The position numbers and the translations under genes were made by a program. Below, piece by piece: positions 15,151 to 24,034 of a stretch of 35,555 nucleotides of DNA; position 1 is the stretch's first letter, and every line of letters starts with the position of its first letter. This DNA comes from an uncultured Granulosicoccaceae bacterium (GTDB lineage: Bacteria > Pseudomonadota > Gammaproteobacteria > Granulosicoccales > Granulosicoccaceae). The notes under the pieces are model-generated. The model ran no database searches. It saw nothing but the letters and a program-made list of their open reading frames with translations, and was not told where the DNA came from. Location: the NCBI GenBank assembly GCA_937957915.1, contig CALGNZ010000171.1:1-35555 (forward strand), in the 5' to 3' direction.

Positions 15151-17151
15151 TCACTGACAACTAACATTCAATCGCGTCCCGCTACCGGTGTCTACCGGAA
15201 CCTGAACCGCTGTTACCAGGCCACTGCTGTCAACTGCCACCGAACCGGTTTTCACCACCTGACCATTACCAACTTGCGAGGCAGACCAGGAGCATACGGT
15301 TCCGGCAGGCGGATCAAACAATTGCGTGTTGCGCGGAGTCACATCAACTGTTTGTGCAGATGATAGTGATCTGAGTGTTATTGCATACTGCCCGGGCTCA
15401 TCGACAATGGATTCGCCGAATGCATAGTGCGGTGTCGACCATTCAAGTGTGGTTTGATACTCATCGTCGCCACTGGATGGCGGATCGATCCGGCCCGAAC
15501 CGGAAGCATTGTGCAGGCCTGGATAACTTAGATCTATTCGATACTGCCACCCCGGCACTTCAAACCGAAACAGGTTTTCATTGACTGCATCGAACCCTCG
15601 CCACGTATGTGCGATTCCCTCACGCGCCGTAGCGGTGTAAGCCACTCTGGCATCGGATAAGGCAGCAAACGTTGGCCGGCCCTGAGTCTGCCAATCGATT
15701 ATTGTATCTGCCTTACCAAAATCTATCATCAGGAAAGAAAAATCGTCTGCACGACGCCGCTTCACCTGCTCGTGGTGGTTCATCCAGTCCCACACCCCGG
15801 TGGGCTGGCTACCGCCCTCCCCGTAGCGTCGAATGCCTTCCGAGTACAACCCACGATTTACGATTGGCAGATTGCGATCGACAGCACCAAACAGCTTCGC
15901 AAATTCGTTAGTGAAAAGTGGACTGGTTTTGTAGTTCATCATCGGTTCACTGGCATAGATTCCGGTGAATACCGACGGATACCGCAAGCCCAGACTGACC
16001 GATCCTGACGCCCCCATCGAAGCACCATAGGCGTGGGTCAGACTGGTGTTGATGTTAAAGTCGGGGTTGGCGACAACCTCCTGAATCGACTTCATTACGC
16101 GTTGCTCGGTGAAATTTTCGATCGCACCCTGCGAGGGTATATCTCCGTCGCGCTTATAGTCATGATCTCTGGCATGCCCATACCACCAGGTATGGACTGT
16201 GTTGGATAGCGCACCCGGGTCCAGCGGTCGAAGCTGAATTACCTGCCACTGATAACGAACTTCCTGCAGTAACGTAGGAAAGTATCCGTGCGCATGCAAC
16301 TCAACCTGCAGTGGGTACGACTGCGCTGAATTGTAGTTGTACGGAAGCGCGACAAAGTAGTTAAACGCGTAACCATTCAGCGTCGGGTTCCACTGCTGGT
16401 AGTCCATGTACTGCGTATACAGCCGCCCCTTGCCTGCATTGACTGAAAGTGTCAATACAGGCTTTGGAGTCGCCTGAGATTCCTGCACAACATTCGTATT
16501 CTGGTTTGCGATAACCGTTGTGTTCTCAGAAATTCCCTGCAGTGTTGTCACCGCATAATAAGCCGTACCGGAATTTTCAACGGTATGCACAAAAAGCCCG
16601 GTGTTGTCAGACAACGGCGCCCCAAGATCTTCGATAATAAAATAGGGCGGCACATCGGTGACAGCATTTCTGTTCAGGGACGTATCACTGTCAAGCGGGC
16701 CCCAGCGAGAGGTGAGCAAGGTAGCTGAACTGATGTTCTCGGTGGTAATCGGAGAACCGGATCGATACACGTTATAACCGAGGTTTGAAGCTGGCTCGTT
16801 CCAGGTGATAAATGTTTGACCATTCCGGTGTAGTAAAGACAAGCCAGTTGCTACCGGCACTGCGGTATTGTCGGCGCTATCTGAATCAGAATTGTCACCG
16901 GCGCCTGATTCGGTGTCAGTGTCAGAATCGCTGTCGTTGCCAGTGCTGTCATCGTTTTCACTTCCGCCAGCGGAGATATCTCCGGCTTCGCCTCCGCCAT
17001 CACTGGATTCCTGCACAACACATTCTTGTGCAACTGAACAAGACGTTTTTCCGCTGTCGCAAGCACTGATTAACCCGGTCAGCAGTAAGGCAAATATCCA
17101 CCTCTTGAGCAAGTGTAGTGTGTCGACGAAATGGATTCTGGTCTGAGTCAT
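15151..17151 (-). CDS. Secreted lipoprotein with FN3-like and alpha/beta-hydrolase domains
   Basis: The 666-residue protein begins with a lipoprotein signal (hydrophobic 18-29, lipobox LISAC, C31). A Gly/Asp/Ser/Glu-rich linker (about 48-96, with SDSD runs) follows, then an FN3-like segment (about 97-205, GLSLLHRNGQTFITWNEP and YNVYRS). A hydrolase domain (about 245-520) has FVALPYNYN, HAHGYFP, and the nucleophile elbow GASMG with S378; D482 and H515 are candidate triad partners. The C-terminal 130 residues look like a beta-domain. This suggests a surface or periplasmic esterase or peptidase on a flexible tether; the substrate is unknown. It is divergent from the propeller-peroxidase lipoprotein, 371 bp apart. 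Confidence 0.75.
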   Translation of the reverse strand: MTQTRIHFVDTLHLLKRWIFALLLTGLISACDSGKTSCSVAQECVVQESSDGGGEAGDISAGGSENDDSTGNDSDSDTDTESGAGDNSDSDSADNTAVPVATGLSLLHRNGQTFITWNEPASNLGYNVYRSGSPITTENISSATLLTSRWGPLDSDTSLNRNAVTDVPPYFIIEDLGAPLSDNTGLFVHTVENSGTAYYAVTTLQGISENTTVIANQNTNVVQESQATPKPVLTLSVNAGKGRLYTQYMDYQQWNPTLNGYAFNYFVALPYNYNSAQSYPLQVELHAHGYFPTLLQEVRYQWQVIQLRPLDPGALSNTVHTWWYGHARDHDYKRDGDIPSQGAIENFTEQRVMKSIQEVVANPDFNINTSLTHAYGASMGASGSVSLGLRYPSVFTGIYASEPMMNYKTSPLFTNEFAKLFGAVDRNLPIVNRGLYSEGIRRYGEGGSQPTGVWDWMNHHEQVKRRRADDFSFLMIDFGKADTIIDWQTQGRPTFAALSDARVAYTATAREGIAHTWRGFDAVNENLFRFEVPGWQYRIDLSYPGLHNASGSGRIDPPSSGDDEYQTTLEWSTPHYAFGESIVDEPGQYAITLRSLSSAQTVDVTPRNTQLFDPPAGTVCSWSASQVGNGQVVKTGSVAVDSSGLVTAVQVPVDTGSGTRLNVSCQ

Positions 17152-17522
17152 AATAAATTGGGGTCATTCAAAAAGGGGCGTGGGCAAAAACTATTAACAC
17201 CTGCTTTGTGCTGGTTATAGCCACCGCCCGAATACGGTACTTGCCAGCGCACTTGGTATACGGACCTGGTTCACAGTTCTGGCCAACCCGCGACATACCA
17301 AACCAGCGATAACAGCGATTCGCCACAATTGCAGCGTGAGTTCTGTTCTACACCCGGACCGTGGCCCACTGCACCAACACAGTCGCCACAATACACTTTG
17401 ATACAAACCAGCTTCAATACCTGTCATAAAATTTACCAATCCTGATCGGTAACGTTTCTCATGCACCGCTGTATATAAGTTACTTCAACCCTGCCAATAG
17501 AACCAACAAAGGCGTCGAATAG
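17152..17522. other. Divergent intergenic region between two lipoprotein genes
   Basis: These 371 bp should hold promoters for both lipoprotein genes. A TATATAAG element near 17470, about 50 bp before the plus-strand gene, could be a -10 region, but no good -35 is positioned before it. No repeat, RNA gene or convincing frame is visible. Confidence 0.4.
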
Positions 17523-20213
17523 ATGAAAAGATCTTTTCCTAACGTAGCTGCAATAATATGCGTTTTCGCCCTTGTGACAGCTTGCGGCGGCTCAAGCGGC
17601 AACACGATGAACTCTGACAATGGCGCTTCGCAAGACAACGGAGTCGGCGATGCTTTTGTCAATTTTGAGTCAGGTCAGGTCAGGCCTCTGGCTTTATCAG
17701 CCGACGGTACCCGGCTGTACGCCACCAACACACCCAATGCAACGCTGGACATATTCGCAGTTAGTGACAACGGACTCGCGCAAATCCAGTCGATACCTGT
17801 AGGGCTGGAGCCGGTAGCGGTTGCCACTTACGGTAACGACGAAGTCTGGGTTGTTAATCACCTCTCGGACAGCGTCAGCGTTGTTGACGTATCCGTAGAA
17901 CCGGCACGAGTCACCAAAACACTGTTAGTTGGTGACGAGCCACGAGATATCGTCTTTGCAAGTACAAACAGACAGCTTGCCTTTATCACTGCCACACATC
18001 GCGGGCAAAATGGCCCTGACGACACGCCGATAGACCCGGAACTCGAAACTTCCGGCGTCGGCCGCGCTGACCTATGGGTTTTTGATGCCACAAACACCGG
18101 CGCCTCACTCGGTGGTGATCCGCTGTCGGTAACCACTCTGTTCGGCGATTCCCTGCGGGCACTGGTCAGCAGTGTTGATGGCAGCAAAATATACGCTTCG
18201 GTTATGCACTCCGGCAACCAAACGACAGCAATTGGCGAAAACCAACTTGCCAAACCGGGGCCAACGACAAGTAAAGATGGTGCCTTGCAACCGGACACGG
18301 GCCTTATCATTCAGTTCGACGGCGACACCTGGCGCGACGAAACTGCCAGTGACAAAGATCTTAATGGCACAATCTATAACTCTTTGGTGCCGTTTTCTCT
18401 GCCAGACTACGATGTCTTCGAGCTATCGGCGCAAAGCAATCCAGCCGTGTTGCGCAAGATTAGCAGTGTCGGCACCACGCTATTTAATATGGCGATCAAC
18501 CCGGTCTCCGGCGCACTGTATGTCAGCAACACAGAAGCCCTGAATGTCAATAGATTCGAGGGCCATAGCACGACAGCATCAACACTGACTGGCAACTTTG
18601 CACAAAGCCGAATTACCACCATCAATAGCGACAGCCTGGCGGTAAGCAATCTGAACCCACATCTTGATCACGCTCAACCACAAGCCACTGCCAGTGAGCG
18701 CTCCCTTTCTGTGGCACAGCCTGTTGGAATGGTGCTATCAGACGACGCCAGCACGCTTTATGTTGCTGCTTTTGCGTCAAAGAAGGTGGTAGCGTATAAC
18801 TCGGAAGATCTTGCCGCGGGTGCCATAGAAAACACTGCTGCAAACCAGGTCGCTCTCAGCGGTGGTGGCCCTACCGGACTGGTGCTTGATAGATCACGTA
18901 AGCTGCTCTACGTGCTTACCCGCTTTAACAACAGTATTTCAACAATCGATGTTGATGCAATGACCGAGACAGACACAGTTGCATTGCACAACCCTGAACC
19001 GATCACAGTGAAAGACGGGCGCGAGTTCCTTTACGATGCATCAAACACGTCGGGGCATGGTGACTCTTCGTGCGGTTTGTGCCATGTATTTGGCGATACT
19101 GACGCTTTGGCATGGGATCTCGGCAATCCTGACGCCAGCGTACAGACTAACCCAAATGCGTTTGTAAACAACTTCCTGAAACCTGATAACACTGCTGTAT
19201 TCCATCCGCTCAAAGGACCAATGACAACCCAAAGCCTGAGGGGACTGGCAAACGCAGGCCCAATGCACTGGCGCGGTGATCGAACTGGCATCAGCGCAGA
19301 AAACAATGAATCCCTGGAGTTAGCTGCATTCAAAGACTTTAACGTTGCATTTCCGGAATTACTGGGTCGTGAACAACCGTTAAGCGCTGAAGACATAGAG
19401 AAATTTGCGCAATTCGCATTGACCATACACTACCCACCTAACCCGATACGTGCACTGGATAATAGCCTGACAGCGAGTCAGGCGCGGGGTTTGGACACCT
19501 ACATGAACAAGCCCACAACCGGAGAAATATTTACATGTAATGACTGCCATACGCTGGACCCAGCCAACGGCCATTTCGGCACCAGTGGCCACAGTTCAGT
19601 TGAAGGCTCCGATATATCACAGGAATTTAAAGTACCGCATCTCCGCAATATGTATCAGAAAGTCGGAAAATTTGGCAACAGCGGCAGGTTCTCGGGCACC
19701 GAAGGTGATTTCGGTCCACAAATACGTGGCTATGGATTTATGCACGATGGCAATATGGACACACTGGATAACTTTTTCAAAGGGGAAGTATTCAGTTTCG
19801 CCACTGATCCGCAGCTCAATGAAACCATGCGCCAGGAGGTCGTTGACTTCGTCATGGCATTTGATACAAACCTGGCACCTGTAGTAGGCCAACAGATAAC
19901 CCTATCAAGTGCCACCGGCCCCGATACAGACAGCCGCCTTGAACTCCTGATGCAACGCGCACTTGTCGATACACCCGGACCAGAGTGTGATTTAATCGCA
20001 AAGGGCGTCGTTGAAGGAAAGACCATCGGCTATCTGTTGCAAGCAGACGATCAGTTCATGAGTGATACCGCCGAGTTGCTCAACACCTCTGACCTGCGAG
20101 ATCGTGCCCTGCAGGCAGGCGGCGAGATAACCTTCACCTGTGTGCCACCCGGCACCGGTCAGTGGATGGGTATTGACCGAAACCTCGATGGAACACTTGA
20201 TGGACAGTTATAG
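17523..20213 (+). CDS. Lipoprotein: YVTN beta-propeller fused to di-haem cytochrome c peroxidase (MauG-like)
   Basis: The 896-residue protein has a lipoprotein signal (LVTAC, C21). Residues about 45-500 form repeated YVTN/NHL-like blades (GLEPVAVATYGNDEVWVVNHLSDSVSVVDV, AQPVGMVLSDDASTLYVAAFASKKVVAYN, RKLLYVLTRFNNSISTIDV). Residues about 505-790 form a di-haem peroxidase-type domain with two c-haem motifs, CGLCH (517-521) and CNDCH (672-676). The C-terminus ends with a calcium-loop-like DRNLDGTLD. Cytochrome maturation and outer-membrane or periplasmic location are expected. MauG-like proteins oxidise protein or small-molecule substrates, or reduce peroxide. The substrate here is unknown, and the propeller may bind a partner protein. 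Confidence 0.85.
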   Translation: MKRSFPNVAAIICVFALVTACGGSSGNTMNSDNGASQDNGVGDAFVNFESGQVRPLALSADGTRLYATNTPNATLDIFAVSDNGLAQIQSIPVGLEPVAVATYGNDEVWVVNHLSDSVSVVDVSVEPARVTKTLLVGDEPRDIVFASTNRQLAFITATHRGQNGPDDTPIDPELETSGVGRADLWVFDATNTGASLGGDPLSVTTLFGDSLRALVSSVDGSKIYASVMHSGNQTTAIGENQLAKPGPTTSKDGALQPDTGLIIQFDGDTWRDETASDKDLNGTIYNSLVPFSLPDYDVFELSAQSNPAVLRKISSVGTTLFNMAINPVSGALYVSNTEALNVNRFEGHSTTASTLTGNFAQSRITTINSDSLAVSNLNPHLDHAQPQATASERSLSVAQPVGMVLSDDASTLYVAAFASKKVVAYNSEDLAAGAIENTAANQVALSGGGPTGLVLDRSRKLLYVLTRFNNSISTIDVDAMTETDTVALHNPEPITVKDGREFLYDASNTSGHGDSSCGLCHVFGDTDALAWDLGNPDASVQTNPNAFVNNFLKPDNTAVFHPLKGPMTTQSLRGLANAGPMHWRGDRTGISAENNESLELAAFKDFNVAFPELLGREQPLSAEDIEKFAQFALTIHYPPNPIRALDNSLTASQARGLDTYMNKPTTGEIFTCNDCHTLDPANGHFGTSGHSSVEGSDISQEFKVPHLRNMYQKVGKFGNSGRFSGTEGDFGPQIRGYGFMHDGNMDTLDNFFKGEVFSFATDPQLNETMRQEVVDFVMAFDTNLAPVVGQQITLSSATGPDTDSRLELLMQRALVDTPGPECDLIAKGVVEGKTIGYLLQADDQFMSDTAELLNTSDLRDRALQAGGEITFTCVPPGTGQWMGIDRNLDGTLDGQL

Positions 20214-20222
20214 TCAACCGCA

Positions 20223-20239
20223 GGCGATGGCAGATCGCC
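20223..20239. terminator. Small hairpin after the propeller-peroxidase gene
   Basis: GGCGAT-GGCAG-ATCGCC forms a perfect 6-bp stem 10 bp after the stop codon. There is no T-tract. A second short hairpin, GGTGC-CGC-GCACC, lies at 20323-20335, nearer the 3' end of the opposing sulfatase gene. Together they may separate the converging transcripts. Confidence 0.35.
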
Positions 20240-20378
20240 AACTTCACCTGCAATACCTATTCGTAGTTTGTTGCCCGCCACTCTACTAAGTGTGCTCAGT
20301 AATATTGAATTCCTCGTGTAGGGGTGCCGCGCACCTGCACGAGTTACTACAAGCATATTTTTTAAGAATCGATAGTCA

Positions 20379-21911
20379 TCACACAGAGATTGCATCCAGC
20401 CCCAACCTCTCCATCTGCTCTGGAGGATACCCCTCCTCGTTGAGCAATTGTTTAAGCAGTACGAGCATCTCATTCCGCTCGCTAACGTGGCTGTCCCACA
20501 AATTGTTTTTTTGCTCGGGATCATCCTTGCGACTAAACAAAAAGTTTTCATAGCTTCTGGGGTCAATCGTAACCGGTGTTTTCCACATCGGGTAAGGCAC
20601 CGACGAATCAAAAAGGTCGTTATCGATCGGCTGATTTGGCATGGCCCCTACTCTGCCATCAATCGGATTATCGACGATCAGTGGCTGATAGATTGCAGTA
20701 GAATACGTATAGAGTGGCTTATCTTTAACGGGTGACTTAAACAGTGTCCAGTCATCGTTACTGACACAAACCCCCTGCCCGAATGTGCCGTAAGTAATCG
20801 CCGGACGAATAGCCGACTTGCTGTCTTGCAAAATCGGCAGAACACTTTTTGAGTGTCTGGTGGATTCCGGTGGCATACCACCGGAAGCTTCTATGACCGT
20901 TGCGAACAAATCCACGGTTTGCGTCCAGGCACTGGTACGGGTGGCATGGCCTTCGCTGCGAGGATCCCAGATCATCATGGGTATATTTGCATGACTGTCG
21001 TAGTGCGGGTACTGCTTGCCGAAGATATTGCGCTGCCCCAGATCGTGGCCATGATCCGTAGTAAAAATTACCATTGTTTCCTGCCACAGATCTAGCTCGT
21101 CGAGCTTATTCATAAACGTGCCAAACCACTTATCTACCATCGTGGTTTTACCGTAGTACTGCGATTTTAAGTAGGCCAGTTCCGAAGCAGTTGTCTGTGC
21201 CATAAATGCATCAAGGTCATCGTAGACCTGATACGGCGGCCAAATATTGTAGTCGTCTGCATTGCCCTCTATACCATCTGTGTACATTGAAGCGTAGGGC
21301 TCGGGCACATGAAACGGTTCGTGCACATCGAAACTCTCGACCTGCAAAAAGAATGGCCCATTGGCAGCATTGTCGTCAAGCCACTGCGCAGCAGCCGTGA
21401 AAGTCAGCGCTGGAAAAAAATCTTCTTCTCCGTTGCGATGACTTACATTTGCATAGTATTGACGCATGTGCCCTTCCGAACGGAACTCTGACATTTTATC
21501 AACCCAGGCCGGGACCGGGCCTTTTTGTGGCAAGCGATAGTTATCGCATTCATGGCCACGAATGAACTCGGCGGTGTTAAACCACTCTATATAGCCATTA
21601 GCCATTTCTTCCCAGTAGTGATAATGATCCGTCACAATAGCAGTGGTGTAACCTGCTTTTTGCACTTCCTTTGGTAACTTTGGGTCAAACGCTTCCAGCG
21701 GTCCCCACGGTCGCCACATAAACTCTTTACGCCCAGCCGATATCTCCCGCCGCGCAGGCATACATGGCAAACTACCGATAAAATGGTTATCGAACACAAG
21801 CGACTTTTTAGCAAAAGCTTCAAGATTAGGGCTTTCACATATCGTGTCCGGGTTGTAAGTCCTCAGTGCTTCCTTGTTGAGGCTGTCGACTAAAACGAGA
21901 ATAATGTTCAT
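20379..21911 (-). CDS. Cytoplasmic S1-type sulfatase (type I, Cys-activated)
   Basis: The 510-residue protein has no signal peptide. It begins MNIILVLVDSLN, the first metal-binding strand, and has the formylglycine motif CMPAR (C50-R54) in SLPCMPARRE, which fits C-x-P-x-R. A later metal site is TTDHGHDLGQ. The first motif is VDS instead of the usual VDD/TDD, so one calcium ligand is atypical. It should hydrolyse a sulfate ester after Cys50 is converted to formylglycine by a maturase encoded elsewhere. A phosphonate-monoester-hydrolase-like activity is an alternative. It lies 84 bp downstream of the ABC ATPase gene. The start and its AGAGAAC ribosome site sit in a 12-bp tandem duplication. Confidence 0.85.
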   Translation of the reverse strand: MNIILVLVDSLNKEALRTYNPDTICESPNLEAFAKKSLVFDNHFIGSLPCMPARREISAGRKEFMWRPWGPLEAFDPKLPKEVQKAGYTTAIVTDHYHYWEEMANGYIEWFNTAEFIRGHECDNYRLPQKGPVPAWVDKMSEFRSEGHMRQYYANVSHRNGEEDFFPALTFTAAAQWLDDNAANGPFFLQVESFDVHEPFHVPEPYASMYTDGIEGNADDYNIWPPYQVYDDLDAFMAQTTASELAYLKSQYYGKTTMVDKWFGTFMNKLDELDLWQETMVIFTTDHGHDLGQRNIFGKQYPHYDSHANIPMMIWDPRSEGHATRTSAWTQTVDLFATVIEASGGMPPESTRHSKSVLPILQDSKSAIRPAITYGTFGQGVCVSNDDWTLFKSPVKDKPLYTYSTAIYQPLIVDNPIDGRVGAMPNQPIDNDLFDSSVPYPMWKTPVTIDPRSYENFLFSRKDDPEQKNNLWDSHVSERNEMLVLLKQLLNEEGYPPEQMERLGLDAISV

Positions 21912-21934
21912 GCGTTCTCTATTGCGTTCTCTAT
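21911..21934 (-). repeat. 12-bp tandem duplication containing the sulfatase ribosome site
   Basis: TGCGTTCTCTAT occurs twice head to tail (21911-21922 and 21923-21934) on the plus strand. On the minus strand each unit contains AGAGAACGC. The copy nearest the start codon is the likely Shine-Dalgarno site of the sulfatase gene, so a duplicate ribosome site lies 12 bp further upstream. Confidence 0.85.
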
Positions 21935-21995
21935 ATTGGTGCGCAAACAGCAGCGCAACTGTCTGGTACAGGGTTTCGCCGCAGCGGAGGAAAAG

Positions 21996-23078
21996 TCACA
22001 CCATCACATTCGGCAACAGTCGCTTACCGGTGAGGCGGTCAAAGACATGTGCCTTACTCACATCAAAGCCAAGCGACACATTATCTCCCGGCCTGAAATT
22101 GACCGAGGCATCTTCAACCAGTCTAAGTTCGCCACTATTGGTTGAACAGGAGAGATGGGTTTCGTTGCCCATTGGCTCGACAACATCTATAACCGCACTC
22201 AGTATTCCGGTGGGCACAACATTCAGATGCTCGGGTCTGATACCTAATTGAACAGACTGCTCCTGTTGAAGTGGGATATCGGGAATGCTGACCGTAGCGC
22301 CAATCGCCAATTGAACAGACGTCGGGTTTGACTGTGATTGTGCAACACCCGAGAGCAGATTCATTTGCGGCGCACCGATAAACTCGGCGACAAACAGATT
22401 GTCGGGGCTATTGTACAGCTGCATTGGAGAGCCAATCTGTTCGATCAACCCGTCATTCATCACCACTATTTTATCTGCCATGGTCATCGCTTCAGTTTGA
22501 TCATGGGTCACATAAATAGACGTTGTCTTGAGCCGCTGATGCAGAAGCTTTACTTCTTTGCGCATGACAGTGCGCAATTTCGCATCAAGGTTCGATAGCG
22601 GCTCATCAAATAGAAAGACCCTGGGGTTGCGTACGATAGCCCGCCCCATAGCAACTCGCTGGCGCTGGCCGCCAGACAGCGCTTTTGGCCGTCGATCAAG
22701 ATAATCCCCGAGACCAAGAATATTACTGGCCTCAATGACCGCTGCCTCGATTTCCTGTTTGGGTCGCTTTTGTAGTTCCAGAGAAAAAGAAATGTTCTCA
22801 CGCACCGTCATGTGCGGATACAACGCATACGACTGAAACACCATGGCGACATCGCGTTCCTTTGGCAACAGGTCGTTGACCACTGTATCGCCAATACTGA
22901 TTGTCCCGTCAGACGGGTCTTCCAGGCCCGCGATCATGCGCAGCAGCGTTGACTTGCCACAACCGGACGGCCCCACCAATACGACAAACTCGCCATGCTC
23001 AATGTCGACTGACACCCCGTGAATCACATCGACCGTGCCGAACGACTTGGTAATGCCATGCAAACGAACATCTGCCAT
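21996..23078 (-). CDS. MalK/UgpC-type ABC transporter ATP-binding protein
   Basis: The 360-residue protein is the ATPase of a CUT1-type carbohydrate importer. Walker A is GPSGCGKST (36-44), the Q-loop is VFQSYALYPHMTV, the signature is LSGGQRQ (134-140) and Walker B is VFLFDEP (154-160). H in YVTHDQTEA is the switch histidine. Residues about 240-360 form the MalK-type OB-fold regulatory domain (LGIRPEHLNVV, NETHLSCS). It is the first gene of the leftward arm, ahead of the sulfatase. It is divergent from iclR and the binding-protein/permease genes, which otherwise lack an ATPase, so it most likely powers that transporter. Confidence 0.95.
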   Translation of the reverse strand: MADVRLHGITKSFGTVDVIHGVSVDIEHGEFVVLVGPSGCGKSTLLRMIAGLEDPSDGTISIGDTVVNDLLPKERDVAMVFQSYALYPHMTVRENISFSLELQKRPKQEIEAAVIEASNILGLGDYLDRRPKALSGGQRQRVAMGRAIVRNPRVFLFDEPLSNLDAKLRTVMRKEVKLLHQRLKTTSIYVTHDQTEAMTMADKIVVMNDGLIEQIGSPMQLYNSPDNLFVAEFIGAPQMNLLSGVAQSQSNPTSVQLAIGATVSIPDIPLQQEQSVQLGIRPEHLNVVPTGILSAVIDVVEPMGNETHLSCSTNSGELRLVEDASVNFRPGDNVSLGFDVSKAHVFDRLTGKRLLPNVMV

Positions 23079-23137
23079 TGCCCCTCCCCGTAATTGCTTT
23101 GCTATGCCGGTAATGCGCTGGCAGCCTTCGCAATTTC

Positions 23138-23190
23138 TTGACTAGAATTTCATATTTGGATAATGTTATTTCATTATTGAAATATTGAAA
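23138..23190. promoter_or_regulatory. IclR-region operator and promoter
   Basis: TATTTCA-TTAT-TGAAATA (23167-23184) is a perfect 7-bp inverted repeat. Its right half overlaps a direct repeat TATTGAAA-TATTGAAA (23175-23190). A candidate plus-strand -35 TTGACT (23138-23143) and -10 GATAAT (23159-23164, 15-bp spacing, short) lie just before it. The palindrome is the likely binding site of the IclR protein encoded 20 bp downstream, placed to control both arms of the locus. Binding is inferred. Confidence 0.55.
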
Positions 23191-23203
23191 AGAGAAATCC
23201 ACG

Positions 23204-24004
23204 TTGAATCCCAGTCTTCGACTGCTGAGAGTGATGGAATACCTGATGGCCGCCGGGCAAAAACCCGTAAAACAGATTGAGATAGCTCGTGATCTGCAGC
23301 TGTCACCCGCCACGGTCAGCCGCATCGTTCGGTCACTTGCAAACGAGGGCTACGTGCTGATGACACCGGAGAAGTATTGCGTACGCAATTTTCGTTTGTC
23401 GCGCAACGTGCCCATGTCTGAGCCTTACCTGGCAAGTCTCGACCAGCTCATGCGCGACATTTCTGCAAATTATGCGGTGAGTGTCGAAGCGGTCGTGGTA
23501 ACCGGTTTCGAATTGTTCTGGCATTCCTGCACCGAGTTCCCCGACGCCAGTATCGCAATAAAAGCTCGACCCGGGTTTCGACGCACACTGGCTGAACTCG
23601 ATCCGTTGGCACGCCTGTACCTAAGCCGCATGGCGTGGGAAGACATCAACAGCGCCTTGCTGCCTGGCGGGTTTTTCCGCAACGATATCAATCGCGATAT
23701 CGTCGACGCCACAGAAGCCAGACAAATAATTGAAAGTGCCGCAGATAAAATGATCGACTTCGATTTCGACGGCAATCACCTTGGTGTGCGCCGTTTTGTA
23801 ACGCTTATCGATGACGATAGCGGTCGATTCATGCACATGCTTAGCATTGCAGAGGCCGCTACCCCGGTGCGTGATCGCAAGGCTCACATAGCCGAACTGA
23901 CGCAAGTATTAACTGAAGCTCGGGCAACCTTAAAAGCCCACATTACATCGGAGTCCGCTAACGGCACCGATACACACGCCGCACCCATGGCAAGAATCGG
24001 GTAA
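23204..24004 (+). CDS. IclR-family transcriptional regulator
   Basis: The 266-residue protein has an N-terminal winged helix (LRLLRVMEYLMAAGQKPVKQIEIARDLQLSPATVSRIVRSLANEGYV) typical of IclR proteins. A C-terminal effector-binding domain of the IclR fold follows (GFRRTLAELDPLARLYLSRM; HLGVRRFVTLIDDDSGRFMHMLSIAEAATPV), somewhat diverged. The start is TTG at 23204 with AGAG about ten bases upstream; no in-frame ATG precedes the helix-turn-helix. The stop is 30 bp before the binding-protein gene, so regulator and transporter are probably one transcript. It is likely to sense the transported compound or a breakdown product. Confidence 0.88.
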   Translation: MNPSLRLLRVMEYLMAAGQKPVKQIEIARDLQLSPATVSRIVRSLANEGYVLMTPEKYCVRNFRLSRNVPMSEPYLASLDQLMRDISANYAVSVEAVVVTGFELFWHSCTEFPDASIAIKARPGFRRTLAELDPLARLYLSRMAWEDINSALLPGGFFRNDINRDIVDATEARQIIESAADKMIDFDFDGNHLGVRRFVTLIDDDSGRFMHMLSIAEAATPVRDRKAHIAELTQVLTEARATLKAHITSESANGTDTHAAPMARIG

Positions 24005-24034
24005 CGCGTCTTTTACGTTTAACGGAGGATACAG

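Noticed and set aside
16812..17146. Overlapping plus-strand frames rich in Arg/Cys and Ser/Pro
   Set aside because: They are antisense reflections of the Ser/Asp/Gly-rich linker of the lipoprotein gene.
17215..17466. Minus-strand 83-codon frame in the divergent lipoprotein region
   Set aside because: Composition is random and it would occupy the promoter region of both lipoprotein genes; no start signal.
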